From contig DXFM01000003.1 of NCBI GenBank assembly GCA_019114465.1, forward strand, positions 150,025 to 214,024: DNA of 64,000 bases, given 5' to 3'. Numbering within the stretch: the first letter of the stretch is position 1; each line of letters starts with the position of its first letter. Under the pieces are notes generated by a model, which was not told where the DNA came from, did no database searches, and worked only from the letters and a program-made list of their open reading frames with translations. A program made the translations under genes and the position numbers. This document shows positions 6,734-15,303 of this stretch, in pieces. Source of the stretch: Candidatus Lachnoclostridium avicola. GTDB taxonomy: Bacteria > Bacillota > Clostridia > Lachnospirales > Lachnospiraceae.

Positions 6734-8109
6734 TAGACGGGAAGACGAAAGTGTGCGGCATTATGGCAAATCCGGTGGAGCACTCCTATTCTCCCATGAT
6801 GCAGAATTTCTTCGGGGAGGAGACGGGCGTGAATTTTGCCTATGTCCCTCTGAAGGTGGAGCCGGACATGGTGGAGGAGGCGGTGAAGGGCGCCTACGCC
6901 ATGAACCTGGCGGGAGTGAACGTGACGGTGCCCTACAAGCAGCAGGTGATGCCTTTCCTGAAGGAAATCGACGAGGGAGCGGCGGCCATCGGGGCGGTCA
7001 ACACCCTGGTGCGGGTGGAAGGCGGCTACCGGGGGTACAATACGGACGCCCCCGGCCTGTACCGGGCCATGGAGGAGGAGGGAATCTCCATCGAGGGGGA
7101 ATCCTGCATTCTCCTGGGAGCCGGAGGCGGGGCGAAAGCGGCGGCCTGGACTCTGGGAGTACACGGGGCGAAGCAGGTGTACCTGCTGAACCGGAATGAG
7201 GAGCGGGCGCGGCTTCTGGCGGAGGAGATGAACGGCCGCTTCGGCCGGGAGGTGTTTGTTCCCATGGGTCTGGACGGCTGGCGAGAAATTCCCAAGGGTT
7301 CCTATCTGTGCCTGCAGACCACCAGCGTGGGCATGGCTCCCAGGTCGGAGGAGATCCTGATCCGGGACGAGGAGTTCTACAAAATGATCCACACCGGCTT
7401 TGACATTATCTACACACCCTTTGAGACCTCCTTTATGAAGGCGGTGAGACAGGCGGGAGGACGGGCGTTCAACGGCCTCTCCATGCTGATCTACCAGGGA
7501 GTGATCGCCTACGAGCTGTGGAATCCGGAGGTAAAGATCCGCCGGGAGACGGTGGCGCGGATCCGGAAAATGATGATGGACCGGCTGACGGGCAAAAAGG
7601 GAAATGTGATCTTTATCGGCTTTATGGGGGCGGGAAAGACCACGGTGGGACAGGCCTACGCCAGAAAGTTTTCCATGCCCTTTGTGGATACGGACGAGTT
7701 AATCGAGAGGGAGGCGGGCAGATCCATCTCCGACATATTCGCGTCGGAGGGAGAGGAAGCCTTCCGCCGGATGGAGACGGAGACGGTGCGGAAGCTCCGG
7801 GAACACACGGAGCACGCGGTGATTTCCGTGGGCGGCGGCCTTCCTCTCAGGGAGGAAACCCGCCGGCTGCTTCGGGAAACGGGCACGGTGGTGTACCTAA
7901 AAATCCGGCCGGAGACGGTGTGCAGCCGCCTGGCAGGGGATGACAGCAGACCCATGATGCGCGGCGGGAATCCGGAAGAACGGGCCAGGGAACTCCTTGA
8001 CGCCAGAGAGGAATTCTATGAGGCGGCGTCCCATTTTTCTGTGGAGACGGACGGGAAAACCGTGGAGGAGATCGTGGAGGAAGTGGGAAGAAAGGGGAAT
8101 GAGAGATGA
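6730..8109 (+). CDS. Bifunctional shikimate dehydrogenase-shikimate kinase (AroE-AroK fusion)
   Basis: One 459-residue chain carrying two consecutive steps of the shikimate pathway. Residues ~1-285 are AroE (3-dehydroshikimate to shikimate, NADPH), with the substrate motif NVTVPYK near 58-64, NTD near 101 and the NADP loop GAGGGAKA near 128. Residues ~291-459 are AroK (shikimate to shikimate 3-phosphate), with Walker A GFMGAGKTT near 297 and the DTDELIE substrate motif. No stop or frameshift lies between the domains. It starts at GTG 6730, overlapping the YqeG stop, and overlaps aroQ by 4 bases, so the three genes are translationally coupled. Confidence 0.92.
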   Translation: MIDGKTKVCGIMANPVEHSYSPMMQNFFGEETGVNFAYVPLKVEPDMVEEAVKGAYAMNLAGVNVTVPYKQQVMPFLKEIDEGAAAIGAVNTLVRVEGGYRGYNTDAPGLYRAMEEEGISIEGESCILLGAGGGAKAAAWTLGVHGAKQVYLLNRNEERARLLAEEMNGRFGREVFVPMGLDGWREIPKGSYLCLQTTSVGMAPRSEEILIRDEEFYKMIHTGFDIIYTPFETSFMKAVRQAGGRAFNGLSMLIYQGVIAYELWNPEVKIRRETVARIRKMMMDRLTGKKGNVIFIGFMGAGKTTVGQAYARKFSMPFVDTDELIEREAGRSISDIFASEGEEAFRRMETETVRKLREHTEHAVISVGGGLPLREETRRLLRETGTVVYLKIRPETVCSRLAGDDSRPMMRGGNPEERARELLDAREEFYEAASHFSVETDGKTVEEIVEEVGRKGNER

Positions 8110-8537
8110 AGATACTGGTGATCAACGGGCCGAACATCAATTTTCTCGGAATCCGGGAGAAGGGAATCTACGGCACGGAAAGTTATGAGACCCTGGTGAG
8201 AAACCTGGAGGAAAAAGGAAAGGCGGAGGGTCATGAGGTGGAGGTGTTCCAGAGCAATTATGAGGGCGGCATCATCGACCGGATCCAGGCTGCCTACAGC
8301 GACGGGACGGAGGCCATCATCATCAATCCGGGAGCCTTCACCCACTACAGCTACGCGGTGAGGGACGCTCTTGCATCCATCGAGCTGCCCAAAATTGAGG
8401 TGCATATTTCCAATGTCCACAAGCGTGAGGAGTTCCGCCATGTGTCGGTGACCGCCCCGGTGTGCACCGGTCAGGTGGTGGGTCTGGGGCTGAAAGGCTA
8501 CGAGCTTGCCATGGACTACCTGACGGGAAATTTGTAA
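8106..8537 (+). CDS. aroQ: Type II 3-dehydroquinate dehydratase AroQ
   Basis: Cytosolic dodecameric enzyme converting 3-dehydroquinate to 3-dehydroshikimate, the step before AroE. The 143 residues fit the type II family. The N-terminal ILVINGPNINFLGIRE holds the active-site Asn, NPGAFTHYS around 76-84 is the catalytic loop, and EVHISNVHKREEFRH around 97-111 contains the catalytic His. The active-site Tyr is expected in the lid near residue 20 (KGIYG). It overlaps the aroE-aroK stop by ATGA, giving three successive shikimate reactions in one operon. Confidence 0.95.
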   Translation: MKILVINGPNINFLGIREKGIYGTESYETLVRNLEEKGKAEGHEVEVFQSNYEGGIIDRIQAAYSDGTEAIIINPGAFTHYSYAVRDALASIELPKIEVHISNVHKREEFRHVSVTAPVCTGQVVGLGLKGYELAMDYLTGNL

Positions 8538-8544
8538 AAAGGTG

Positions 8545-8573
8545 TTGAAAATACCTGTGTTTTAGTATAGAAT
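8545..8573 (+). promoter_or_regulatory. sigma-70 promoter TTGAAA-N17-TAGAAT for efp
   Basis: -35 TTGAAA (8545-8550) and -10 TAGAAT (8568-8573). The -10 lies within GTATAGAATAG, the same string as in the ireB promoter near 29237. It lies 58 bases ahead of efp. Confidence 0.7.
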
Positions 8574-8630
8574 AGAACCGATTGATTTTAGCAAGTATGA
8601 GAGAAAAGTAGTTAAGGAGGAATATCATTT

Positions 8631-9188
8631 ATGATATCAGCTGGTGATTTTAGAAACGGCTTGACACTTGAAATCGACGGCAATGTTTGCCAGATTATCG
8701 AGTTCCAGCATGTAAAACCGGGAAAGGGAGCCGCTTTCGTCCGGACGAAGATCAAGAACGTGATCAGCGGCGGCGTGGTTGAGAGAACCTTCCGTCCCAC
8801 AGAGAAGTTCCCGGCCGCCAGAATCGACCGCGTGGATATGCAGTATCTGTACTCAGACGGAGATCTGTACTATTTCATGAATGTGGAGACCTTTGATCAG
8901 ATCGCGTTAAACAGCGACACCATCGGCGATGCCCTGAAGTTTGTAAAAGAGAACGAGATGTGCAAGATCTGCTCCTACAATGGCAATGTGTTCTCTGTGG
9001 AGCCGCCTTTATTCGTAGAGCTGGAAGTGACCGAGACAGAGCCTGGATTCAAGGGCGACACAGCTACCGGCGCCACGAAGCCCGCAACCCTGGAGACCGG
9101 CGCTACCATCAATGTTCCGCTGTTTGTGAACGTAGGTGACAAATTAAAGATTGATACCCGTACGGGTGAGTACCTGTCCAGAGTATAA
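8631..9188 (+). CDS. efp: Translation elongation factor P
   Basis: Cytosolic factor that rescues ribosomes stalled on polyproline. The 185 residues contain the three OB/KOW domains. The conserved loop [15 protein letters not shown] is at about residues 30-44, with the tip Lys that many bacteria modify. The C-terminus ([17 protein letters not shown]) is the classic end. AAGGAGG lies about 10 bases before the ATG. It has its own promoter and terminator, so it is a single-gene unit beside the shikimate operon, a frequent location for efp in Firmicutes. Confidence 0.97.
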   Translation: MISAGDFRNGLTLEIDGNVCQIIEFQHVKPGKGAAFVRTKIKNVISGGVVERTFRPTEKFPAARIDRVDMQYLYSDGDLYYFMNVETFDQIALNSDTIGDALKFVKENEMCKICSYNGNVFSVEPPLFVELEVTETEPGFKGDTATGATKPATLETGATINVPLFVNVGDKLKIDTRTGEYLSRV

Positions 9189-9209
9189 GAGACAGGATGG
9201 ATAGAGAGG

Positions 9210-9251
9210 GAGAACGCCTGGAATCGAAGGAGACGGGCGTTCTCCTTTTTC
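9210..9251 (+). terminator. Rho-independent terminator after efp
   Basis: GGAGAACGCC (9210-9219) pairs with GGCGTTCTCC (9237-9246) and is followed by five T residues. The loop is 17 bases. Confidence 0.8.
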
Positions 9252-9380
9252 CATATGAGGTTAGCTATAACTAATAGATGGTGCTCATCGTATCCCACCG
9301 CAGATCCGCCCTCACCGGGTGCCGGATTGCAGAAATCGGAGGAAAGACGGGAGTTCCCGGCTAAAATCTCCCGGAATCCG

Positions 9381-9409
9381 TTGCTTTTTCCCATGTTTTG
9401 CCTTATAAT
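9381..9409 (+). promoter_or_regulatory. sigma-70 promoter TTGCTT-N17-TATAAT for argS
   Basis: -35 TTGCTT (9381-9386) and a perfect -10 TATAAT (9404-9409). The leader to the argS start is only about 50 bases, too short for a T-box. Confidence 0.7.
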
Positions 9410-9465
9410 ATTTAGTTGCTTGTAAGGAAAACGAAGGAACACTGTATAGAAAGGAAATGGGAAGA

Positions 9466-11235
9466 ATGAAGAAGATCCTCGATTTGATCGCCGGAGAGCT
9501 GAAGCCCGTGTTTGCGGAGTGCGGATATGACCAGTCCTATGCGAAGGTAAACCTGTCCAACCGCCCGGATCTGTGTGAGTACCAGTGCAACGGGGCCATG
9601 GCGGCGGCGAAGAAATATAAAAAGAAGCCCATTGATATTGCCAATGAGGTAGTGGAGAAGGCCTCGGCCAACCCGGTATTTTCTGAGATCACGGCGGTGA
9701 TGCCGGGATTTATCAACATCCGGTTAAACGGGGAATGGCTGGCGGGATATTTAAACGGCATGTGCTCCCAGGACAAGCTGGGCATTGAGGAGCCGGAGAA
9801 GCCGGAGACTATCATTGTGGATTACGGCGGAGCCAACGTGGCAAAGCCCCTCCATGTGGGCCATCTCCGGGCTGCCATCATCGGCGAGAGCGTCAAGCGC
9901 ATGGGAAAATTCCTGGGCCACCATGTGATCGGCGATGTGCACCTGGGAGACTGGGGACTGCAGATGGGCCTGATCATTGAGGAGCTTCGGGACCGGAGAC
10001 CGGATCTTCCCTATTTTGATCCGGATTTCAAGGGAGAGTATCCCCAGGAGCCGCCCTTTACCATCAGCGAGCTGGAGGAGATCTATCCGGCGGCCAGCGC
10101 CAAGTCCAAGGAGGACACGGAGGCGGGCCATGCCTTTAAGGAGAGGGCTCAGACGGCCACTTTCCAGCTGCAGAACGGCTATCCGCCCTACCGGGCCATC
10201 TGGAAGCACATCATGAATGTGTCCCTGGCGGATCTGAAGAAAAACTACGACAGCCTGGACGTGCATTTTGATCTGTGGAAAGGGGAGAGCGACGCTCAGC
10301 CCTATATCCCCGGTCTGATCAACGATCTCATCGCCAAGGGGCTGGCTTACGAGAGCCAGGGAGCTCTGGTGGTGGATATTGCTGAGGAGACCGACGCCAA
10401 AGAGCTGCCGCCCTGCATCATCCGGAAATCTGACGGAGCGGCCCTCTACGCCACCTCCGACCTGGCCACCATTGTGGAGCGGGAGCAGGATTTCCATCCG
10501 GATCACTACATTTATGTGGTAGACAAACGGCAGGAGCTTCACTTTACCCAGGTATTCCGTGTGGCGAAGAAGGCGGGAATCGTGGCTCCGGAGCGGAAGA
10601 TGGATTTCCTGGGCTTCGGCACCATGAACGGCAGGGACGGAAAGCCCTATAAGACCAGAGAGGGCGGCGTGATGCGCCTGGAGAAGCTGATCGCCGAGGT
10701 AAACGACGCTGCCTACCAGAAGATCATGGAAAACCGCACGGTCTCCGAGGAGGAGGCGAAGGAGACGGCCAAGATCGTAGGTCTGTCCGCGCTGAAATAC
10801 GGGGATCTCTCCAACCAGGCGGCGAAGGACTACGTATTTGACATCGACCGGTTTACCTCCTTTGAGGGAAATACAGGCCCTTATATTCTGTACACCATTG
10901 TGAGGATCAAATCCATCCTCAGCAAAAACGGCGGACTTTCTGAGAATGCGAAGATTCTTCCGGCGGTGACGGAGGCGGAGCGGGCTCTGCAGCTGGAGAT
11001 TACAAAGTATAATGAGGCAGTGAACGCGGCGTTCGATGAGCTGGCGCCCCACAAGATCTGCCAGTACGTGTACGATCTGTCCAACGCCTGCAACCGTTTC
11101 TACCACGATACCAAAATCATCACAGAGGAAAATGAGCAGCAGAAGGAGAGCTGGCTGGCTCTGGTGCGCCTGGCAAAGGACGTGCTGGAGACCTGCATCA
11201 ATCTTCTTGGAATTCAGGCCCCGGACCGTATGTAG
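9466..11235 (+). CDS. argS: Arginyl-tRNA synthetase
   Basis: Class I aminoacyl-tRNA synthetase charging tRNA-Arg, 589 residues. An N-terminal ArgRS-specific domain is followed by the HIGH-type motif KPLHVGHLR near residue 126 and the catalytic core. GRDGKPYKTREGGVMRLEKL occupies the KMSK-loop region near 400, where ArgRS often lacks a canonical KMSK. The C-terminal DALR anticodon-binding domain ends in LLGIQAPDRM. I chose ATG 9466 because AAGGAA (9451-9456) is 9 bases away; an in-frame ATG at 9457 is too close to it. Confidence 0.95.
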   Translation: MKKILDLIAGELKPVFAECGYDQSYAKVNLSNRPDLCEYQCNGAMAAAKKYKKKPIDIANEVVEKASANPVFSEITAVMPGFINIRLNGEWLAGYLNGMCSQDKLGIEEPEKPETIIVDYGGANVAKPLHVGHLRAAIIGESVKRMGKFLGHHVIGDVHLGDWGLQMGLIIEELRDRRPDLPYFDPDFKGEYPQEPPFTISELEEIYPAASAKSKEDTEAGHAFKERAQTATFQLQNGYPPYRAIWKHIMNVSLADLKKNYDSLDVHFDLWKGESDAQPYIPGLINDLIAKGLAYESQGALVVDIAEETDAKELPPCIIRKSDGAALYATSDLATIVEREQDFHPDHYIYVVDKRQELHFTQVFRVAKKAGIVAPERKMDFLGFGTMNGRDGKPYKTREGGVMRLEKLIAEVNDAAYQKIMENRTVSEEEAKETAKIVGLSALKYGDLSNQAAKDYVFDIDRFTSFEGNTGPYILYTIVRIKSILSKNGGLSENAKILPAVTEAERALQLEITKYNEAVNAAFDELAPHKICQYVYDLSNACNRFYHDTKIITEENEQQKESWLALVRLAKDVLETCINLLGIQAPDRM

Positions 11236-11260
11236 GATCCGGGAACTGCAGAAATGAGGG

Positions 11261-11302
11261 ACAACCTCCGGCGGAGAAGGAGCTCTGCCGGGGGTTGTTT
11301 TT
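11261..11302 (+). terminator. Rho-independent terminator after argS
   Basis: A 16-bp stem beginning ACAACCTCCGG, with two G-U pairs, closes around AAGGAG and is followed by TTTTT. The helicase gene starts 22 bases further on. Confidence 0.8.
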
Positions 11303-11324
11303 CAAAGGGAGGAGAAAAATCTGC

Positions 11325-14300
11325 ATGACCATCACTGAATTTTCATCCAACACGTTCTGGAAGGGAGAGACCGGGATCAAGGCGGCCGTGTCTGACGGGA
11401 ACCGCACATACCGGTCCTCCCTCTATCTGAAAAACGGGCAGGTATTCGATTACTCCTGTACCTGCGCGGATGGCCGTTCCTACAAGGGAATGTGTCCCCA
11501 CTGCGCCGCCCTTCTGGCTTATTACAAGGAGCGGAGAAGGGAGGAGAACGGGCGCATGGTATTCACTTCCCAGGAGATCCGGGGAATGATCCGGGAATAC
11601 ACCAACCGGGAGGTGGCGGACATTCTGCGGGAGGAGGAAGGAGCGGACGTGGTGCTGCGCCCCCGCCTGCTGTTTAAAAGCTCCGGCCTGCAGCTGGAGT
11701 TTGATGTGGGAAAGGACCGGTTTTACGTGATCCGTGATCTGCCGTCCTTCGGGGAGGCGGTGGACAGCGGGACCATGGTCCGCTACGGGAAAAATTTCGC
11801 GTTCCACCACAGCCTTTCCGCCTTTACGCCGGAGAGCCGCCCCATGGCGGAATTTCTCATGGATCTGATTCACACTTACCGGGATTACTATGCCCATTTT
11901 CACCGTACCGGAGGCTCTGCGGTCCCGGCGTTCCGCAGCATTCAGCTGAATAAAGGGGATCTGGACCGCTTTTTTGAGCTGGTGATGGGGCAGATGCTGG
12001 AGACGGAGGACCACAGGGGACAGAGAAGAAAACTGCTGGTGACGGAGGAACTGCCGGGGCTGAAGGTTCAGGTGGAGAGGAGCGGCCGGGACGGCATCTC
12101 CATTTCTCTGCCGGAAGAACTGGTGTATCTGAAAGGAGAATCCGCCATTTACCTGGCCATGGAGGACCGTCTCTGCCGCTGCCGGGGAGAGCGGGGGCGG
12201 GAGCTGACCGTGTTCCTGGACGGCATTGCGGGAGGAAGGGGAGGAAGGACGCTGGAGATCAACGACCGGGACCTGCCTCTGTTTTACGAGCGGGTGGTGA
12301 GAAAGCTGGAGCCTTACATCTCCTTCCAGTCGGAGGATGTGAGGCTGGAGGATTACCGCCCCCAGGAGCTGAAGGCCCGATTTGCCTTTGACAGCCCAGG
12401 CCCGAATGAGGTCGTGCTTCATCCCACTCTCTCCTACGGAGATTTCTCTTTCCATCCCATTGAAGATGAAAAGGTGCCCAGGACGGTGTGCCGGGATGTG
12501 CCCGGGGAGTTCCGGATCAGCCAGACCATCACAAAATATTTCAAATACCGGGAGGAGGACGGCAGCGATCCGGTGATCCGGGACGACGAGGAAGCGGTGT
12601 ACCGCCTGCTCACAGAGGGAATTCCGGAATTTCAGGCCCTGGGTGAAGTGGCGGTCTCGGAGGAGATGAAAAAGCTGAAGATTCTGCCGCCGCCCGCCGT
12701 CTCCGTGGGGGTTTCCTACGCCGGAAACTGGCTGGAGCTGAAGGTGGACGCTGAAGGGATGAGCCGCCAGGAACTGTTAAAGATCCTGGACAGCTACCGT
12801 CAGAGAAAGAAATACTACCGCCTGAAGTCCGGGGAATTTCTGGAGCTGAAGGATGACGGCCTGCTGACGGTGGCGGGCATGCTGGACGGCCTGGGCCTGA
12901 CGAAGGCCCAGATGGGAGAAGAGGTGATCCGGGTGCCCGGCTACCGGGTGTTTTACCTGGATTCCATACTGGAGGCCCGCCGGGGAATGAGCGTGTACCG
13001 GGACCGGATGTTCAAAACCGTGGTGCGGGGAATGAAGTCGGTGGAGGACAGCGATTTTGAGATTCCCGGGAGCTTTCAAGGGGAACTGAGGGAATACCAG
13101 AAGCTGGGATTTAAGTGGATGAAGACTCTGGATGAGCTGGGCTTCGGAGGAATCCTGGCGGACGACATGGGACTGGGAAAGACGGTCCAGGTGATCGCTC
13201 TGCTGCTGGATGAGAAGGAGCGGCGGGAGACGGCCCGGCCGTCCCTCATCGTCTGCCCCGCCTCTCTGGTTTACAACTGGGAAAACGAGCTGGAAAAGTT
13301 CGGCCCGTCCTTAAAGGTGCTGCTGGTGACGGGAAACGCGGCCCAGAGAAAGGAAGCGGCTGCCCGGGCGGGAGAGTACGACGTGGTAATCACTTCCTAC
13401 GACCTGCTGCGGAGAGATCTGGAGCTCTACAGAGATCTGGAATTCCGCTATCAGGTCATCGACGAGGCCCAGTACATTAAAAACGCGGGCACTCTGAACG
13501 CCAAGGCGGTAAAGGCAGTCCGGGCGGTGTCCCGTTTCGCCCTCACGGGAACGCCCATAGAAAACCATCTGGGAGAGCTGTGGAGCATTTTTGACTATCT
13601 GATGCCCGGGTTCCTGTTCAGCTACCAGAAATTTCGGAAAGAATATGAGATTCCCGTGGTGAAAGACCAGGACCGGCAGGCGCTGGAACGGCTTCACCGG
13701 CTGATCGGTCCCTTCATTCTGCGGAGACTGAAGAGCCAGGTGCTGAAGGAGCTTCCGGAGAAGCTGGAGACGGTGGTCTATTCCAGGGCGGAGGGAATGC
13801 AGAAGGAACTGTACCTGGCAAACGCCGCCCTGTTAAAGGAAAAGCTGGAGTCCGGAGGCTTTGAGGAAGACCGGTTTCAGGTGCTGGCTGCCCTTACCAG
13901 ACTTCGTCAGATCTGCTGCCATCCGTCCCTGTGCTATACCAATTACCGGGAGGGCAGCGCGAAGCTGGAGACCTGCGTGGACCTGATCCGGGACGGCACG
14001 GGAGGCGGCCACCGGATTCTGCTGTTTTCCCAGTTTACCTCCATGCTGGACATTATAGGAAAGCGGCTGAAAAAGGAGGGAATCCCCTTCTACAGCCTGA
14101 CGGGGGAGACGCCGAAGGAGGAGCGCATCCGCCTGGCCGGTGCCTTCGGCCAGGATGAGGTGATGGTGTTTCTCATCTCCCTGAAGGCGGGAGGCACAGG
14201 CCTGAATCTGACGGCGGCGGACATGGTAATCCACTACGATCCCTGGTGGAATGTGGCGGCCCAGAACCAGGCCACCGACCGGGCCTACCGCATCGGCCAG

Positions 14301-14468
14301 GACAAGAAGGTGACTGTATTCAAGCTGATCATGAAGGACACGGTGGAGGAGAACATGCTGCGGCTGCAGCAGATGAAGCAGAGTCTGGCCGACGGGGTAA
14401 TCACAGAGGGAACCATGGAACTTTCGTCTCTGACGGGCCGGGATGTGATGCGGCTTTTGGAAGGATAA
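11325..14468 (+). CDS. SWIM-domain SNF2 family DEAD/DEAH-type helicase
   Basis: Large cytosolic ATPase of the bacterial SNF2 group, 1047 residues. Near residues 44-64 is a SWIM zinc finger with the pattern C-x-C...C-x2-C and its flanking FDYSC element. Residues ~200-560 resemble the bacterial SNF2-associated domain. The ATPase core follows: motif I DMGLGKTVQ near 613, motif II DEAQ near 711, and a helicase C-terminal lobe with FSQFTSMLD, SLKAGGTGLNLTAAD and QATDRAYRIGQ (about 900-1010). I chose ATG 11325 with GGGAGGAG about 10 bases upstream. Its cellular job is unknown; DNA or nucleoprotein remodelling or repair is the family expectation. Confidence 0.88.
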   Translation: MTITEFSSNTFWKGETGIKAAVSDGNRTYRSSLYLKNGQVFDYSCTCADGRSYKGMCPHCAALLAYYKERRREENGRMVFTSQEIRGMIREYTNREVADILREEEGADVVLRPRLLFKSSGLQLEFDVGKDRFYVIRDLPSFGEAVDSGTMVRYGKNFAFHHSLSAFTPESRPMAEFLMDLIHTYRDYYAHFHRTGGSAVPAFRSIQLNKGDLDRFFELVMGQMLETEDHRGQRRKLLVTEELPGLKVQVERSGRDGISISLPEELVYLKGESAIYLAMEDRLCRCRGERGRELTVFLDGIAGGRGGRTLEINDRDLPLFYERVVRKLEPYISFQSEDVRLEDYRPQELKARFAFDSPGPNEVVLHPTLSYGDFSFHPIEDEKVPRTVCRDVPGEFRISQTITKYFKYREEDGSDPVIRDDEEAVYRLLTEGIPEFQALGEVAVSEEMKKLKILPPPAVSVGVSYAGNWLELKVDAEGMSRQELLKILDSYRQRKKYYRLKSGEFLELKDDGLLTVAGMLDGLGLTKAQMGEEVIRVPGYRVFYLDSILEARRGMSVYRDRMFKTVVRGMKSVEDSDFEIPGSFQGELREYQKLGFKWMKTLDELGFGGILADDMGLGKTVQVIALLLDEKERRETARPSLIVCPASLVYNWENELEKFGPSLKVLLVTGNAAQRKEAAARAGEYDVVITSYDLLRRDLELYRDLEFRYQVIDEAQYIKNAGTLNAKAVKAVRAVSRFALTGTPIENHLGELWSIFDYLMPGFLFSYQKFRKEYEIPVVKDQDRQALERLHRLIGPFILRRLKSQVLKELPEKLETVVYSRAEGMQKELYLANAALLKEKLESGGFEEDRFQVLAALTRLRQICCHPSLCYTNYREGSAKLETCVDLIRDGTGGGHRILLFSQFTSMLDIIGKRLKKEGIPFYSLTGETPKEERIRLAGAFGQDEVMVFLISLKAGGTGLNLTAADMVIHYDPWWNVAAQNQATDRAYRIGQDKKVTVFKLIMKDTVEENMLRLQQMKQSLADGVITEGTMELSSLTGRDVMRLLEG

Positions 14469-14478
14469 GGAGGCAGCC

Positions 14479-15168
14479 ATGGACAAGATTTATCACAAAT
14501 CCCTGCCGGAGAAGACGGCGGACGGGATCTCAGACCTTATATACCGGGAAAACTACGGAGCCGGGGCGAAGCTGCCCGGGGAGAAGGAGCTGGCGGCCCG
14601 GCTGGAGGTGAGCCGCAATACGGTGCGGCAAGCCATCCGGATTCTGAGGGAGAAGCAGATTGTGGAGGTGCGCCGGGGAGCGGGCACCTTCGTCTCCGCC
14701 AGACGGGGGCTGAGCGACGATCTTCTGGGTCTTTCCCTGGTGAGCGACAAAAAGAAGCTGGTGCGGGATCTGCTGGAGCTGAGGCTTCTCATTGAGCCCA
14801 GGATGGCGGCCCTGGCGGCGGAGCGGGCCGGCCGGGAGGAAATGGACCGGCTCCGGTGCCTGTTCCGGAAGATGGAGGAGGAGTGCCTGGCGGGGCGGAA
14901 CTATTTTGAGCAGGATATGGAATTTCACACCTGCATCGCCGGGTGCAGCGGAAACCTGGTGGTTCACAATCTCCTCCCGTCCATCCAGCAGGCCATCCTC
15001 CTCCAGGAGAATGTCACGGAACACCGGCTGGGGGAGAAGACGGTGGAGGCCCACCGGAGGATCCTGGCGGCCATTGAGGGCCGCCGCGGCTGCGAGGCCC
15101 AGGACGCCATGACCGCCCACCTGATCCAGAACCGGGAGAGGATCCTGAAGATGATGGAAGAAAATTAG
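14479..15168 (+). CDS. GntR family (FadR/FCD) transcriptional regulator
   Basis: Cytosolic DNA-binding regulator of 229 residues. An N-terminal winged helix-turn-helix (about 8-75, LPGEKELAARLEVSRNTVRQAIRIL) is followed by an FCD ligand-binding domain (about 90-220) with the expected metal-binding His/Asp positions. It starts 10 bases after the helicase stop with an AGGAGG-type site. It lies directly upstream of the flavoprotein operon at 15304, whose promoter is covered by a long palindrome, so it is the likely local repressor or sensor. The ligand is unknown, perhaps an acid or sugar phosphate. Confidence 0.88.
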   Translation: MDKIYHKSLPEKTADGISDLIYRENYGAGAKLPGEKELAARLEVSRNTVRQAIRILREKQIVEVRRGAGTFVSARRGLSDDLLGLSLVSDKKKLVRDLLELRLLIEPRMAALAAERAGREEMDRLRCLFRKMEEECLAGRNYFEQDMEFHTCIAGCSGNLVVHNLLPSIQQAILLQENVTEHRLGEKTVEAHRRILAAIEGRRGCEAQDAMTAHLIQNRERILKMMEEN

Positions 15169-15228
15169 ACAAACCGGTACTTTTTGTCCCTGACAGGGGG
15201 GAAAGCGATTCTTTTTCCGTGGTCAGGA

Positions 15229-15273
15229 TTGAAAAGGGGGAAAAAGCTGTGGTATAAGAAAACCACAGCTTTT
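15229..15273 (+). promoter_or_regulatory. Promoter TTGAAA-N18-TATAAG with overlapping 12-bp inverted repeat (operator)
   Basis: -35 TTGAAA (15229-15234) and -10 TATAAG (15253-15258). A perfect inverted repeat AAAAGCTGTGGT (15242-15253) / ACCACAGCTTTT (15262-15273) with 8 bases between is centred on the -10 box. A repressor dimer here would block RNA polymerase. In RNA it would form a 12-bp hairpin ending in TTTT, so an attenuator is the alternative reading. Confidence 0.55.
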
Positions 15274-15303
15274 ATCAGTTTTAGGAGGAGGGACAGAAAC
15301 AAT

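Noticed and set aside
9252..9465. T-box leader for argS
   Set aside because: No T-box motif, and the promoter at 9381-9409 leaves only about 50 bases of leader.
9751..11106. 451-residue open frame on the minus strand inside argS
   Set aside because: It is the antisense shadow of a clear argS; composition is Leu/His-rich with no domain and no ribosome binding site.
15184..15303. N-terminal extension of the GlpA-like protein
   Set aside because: It would translate through the promoter and palindrome; ATG 15304 has the ribosome binding site and the family N-terminus.
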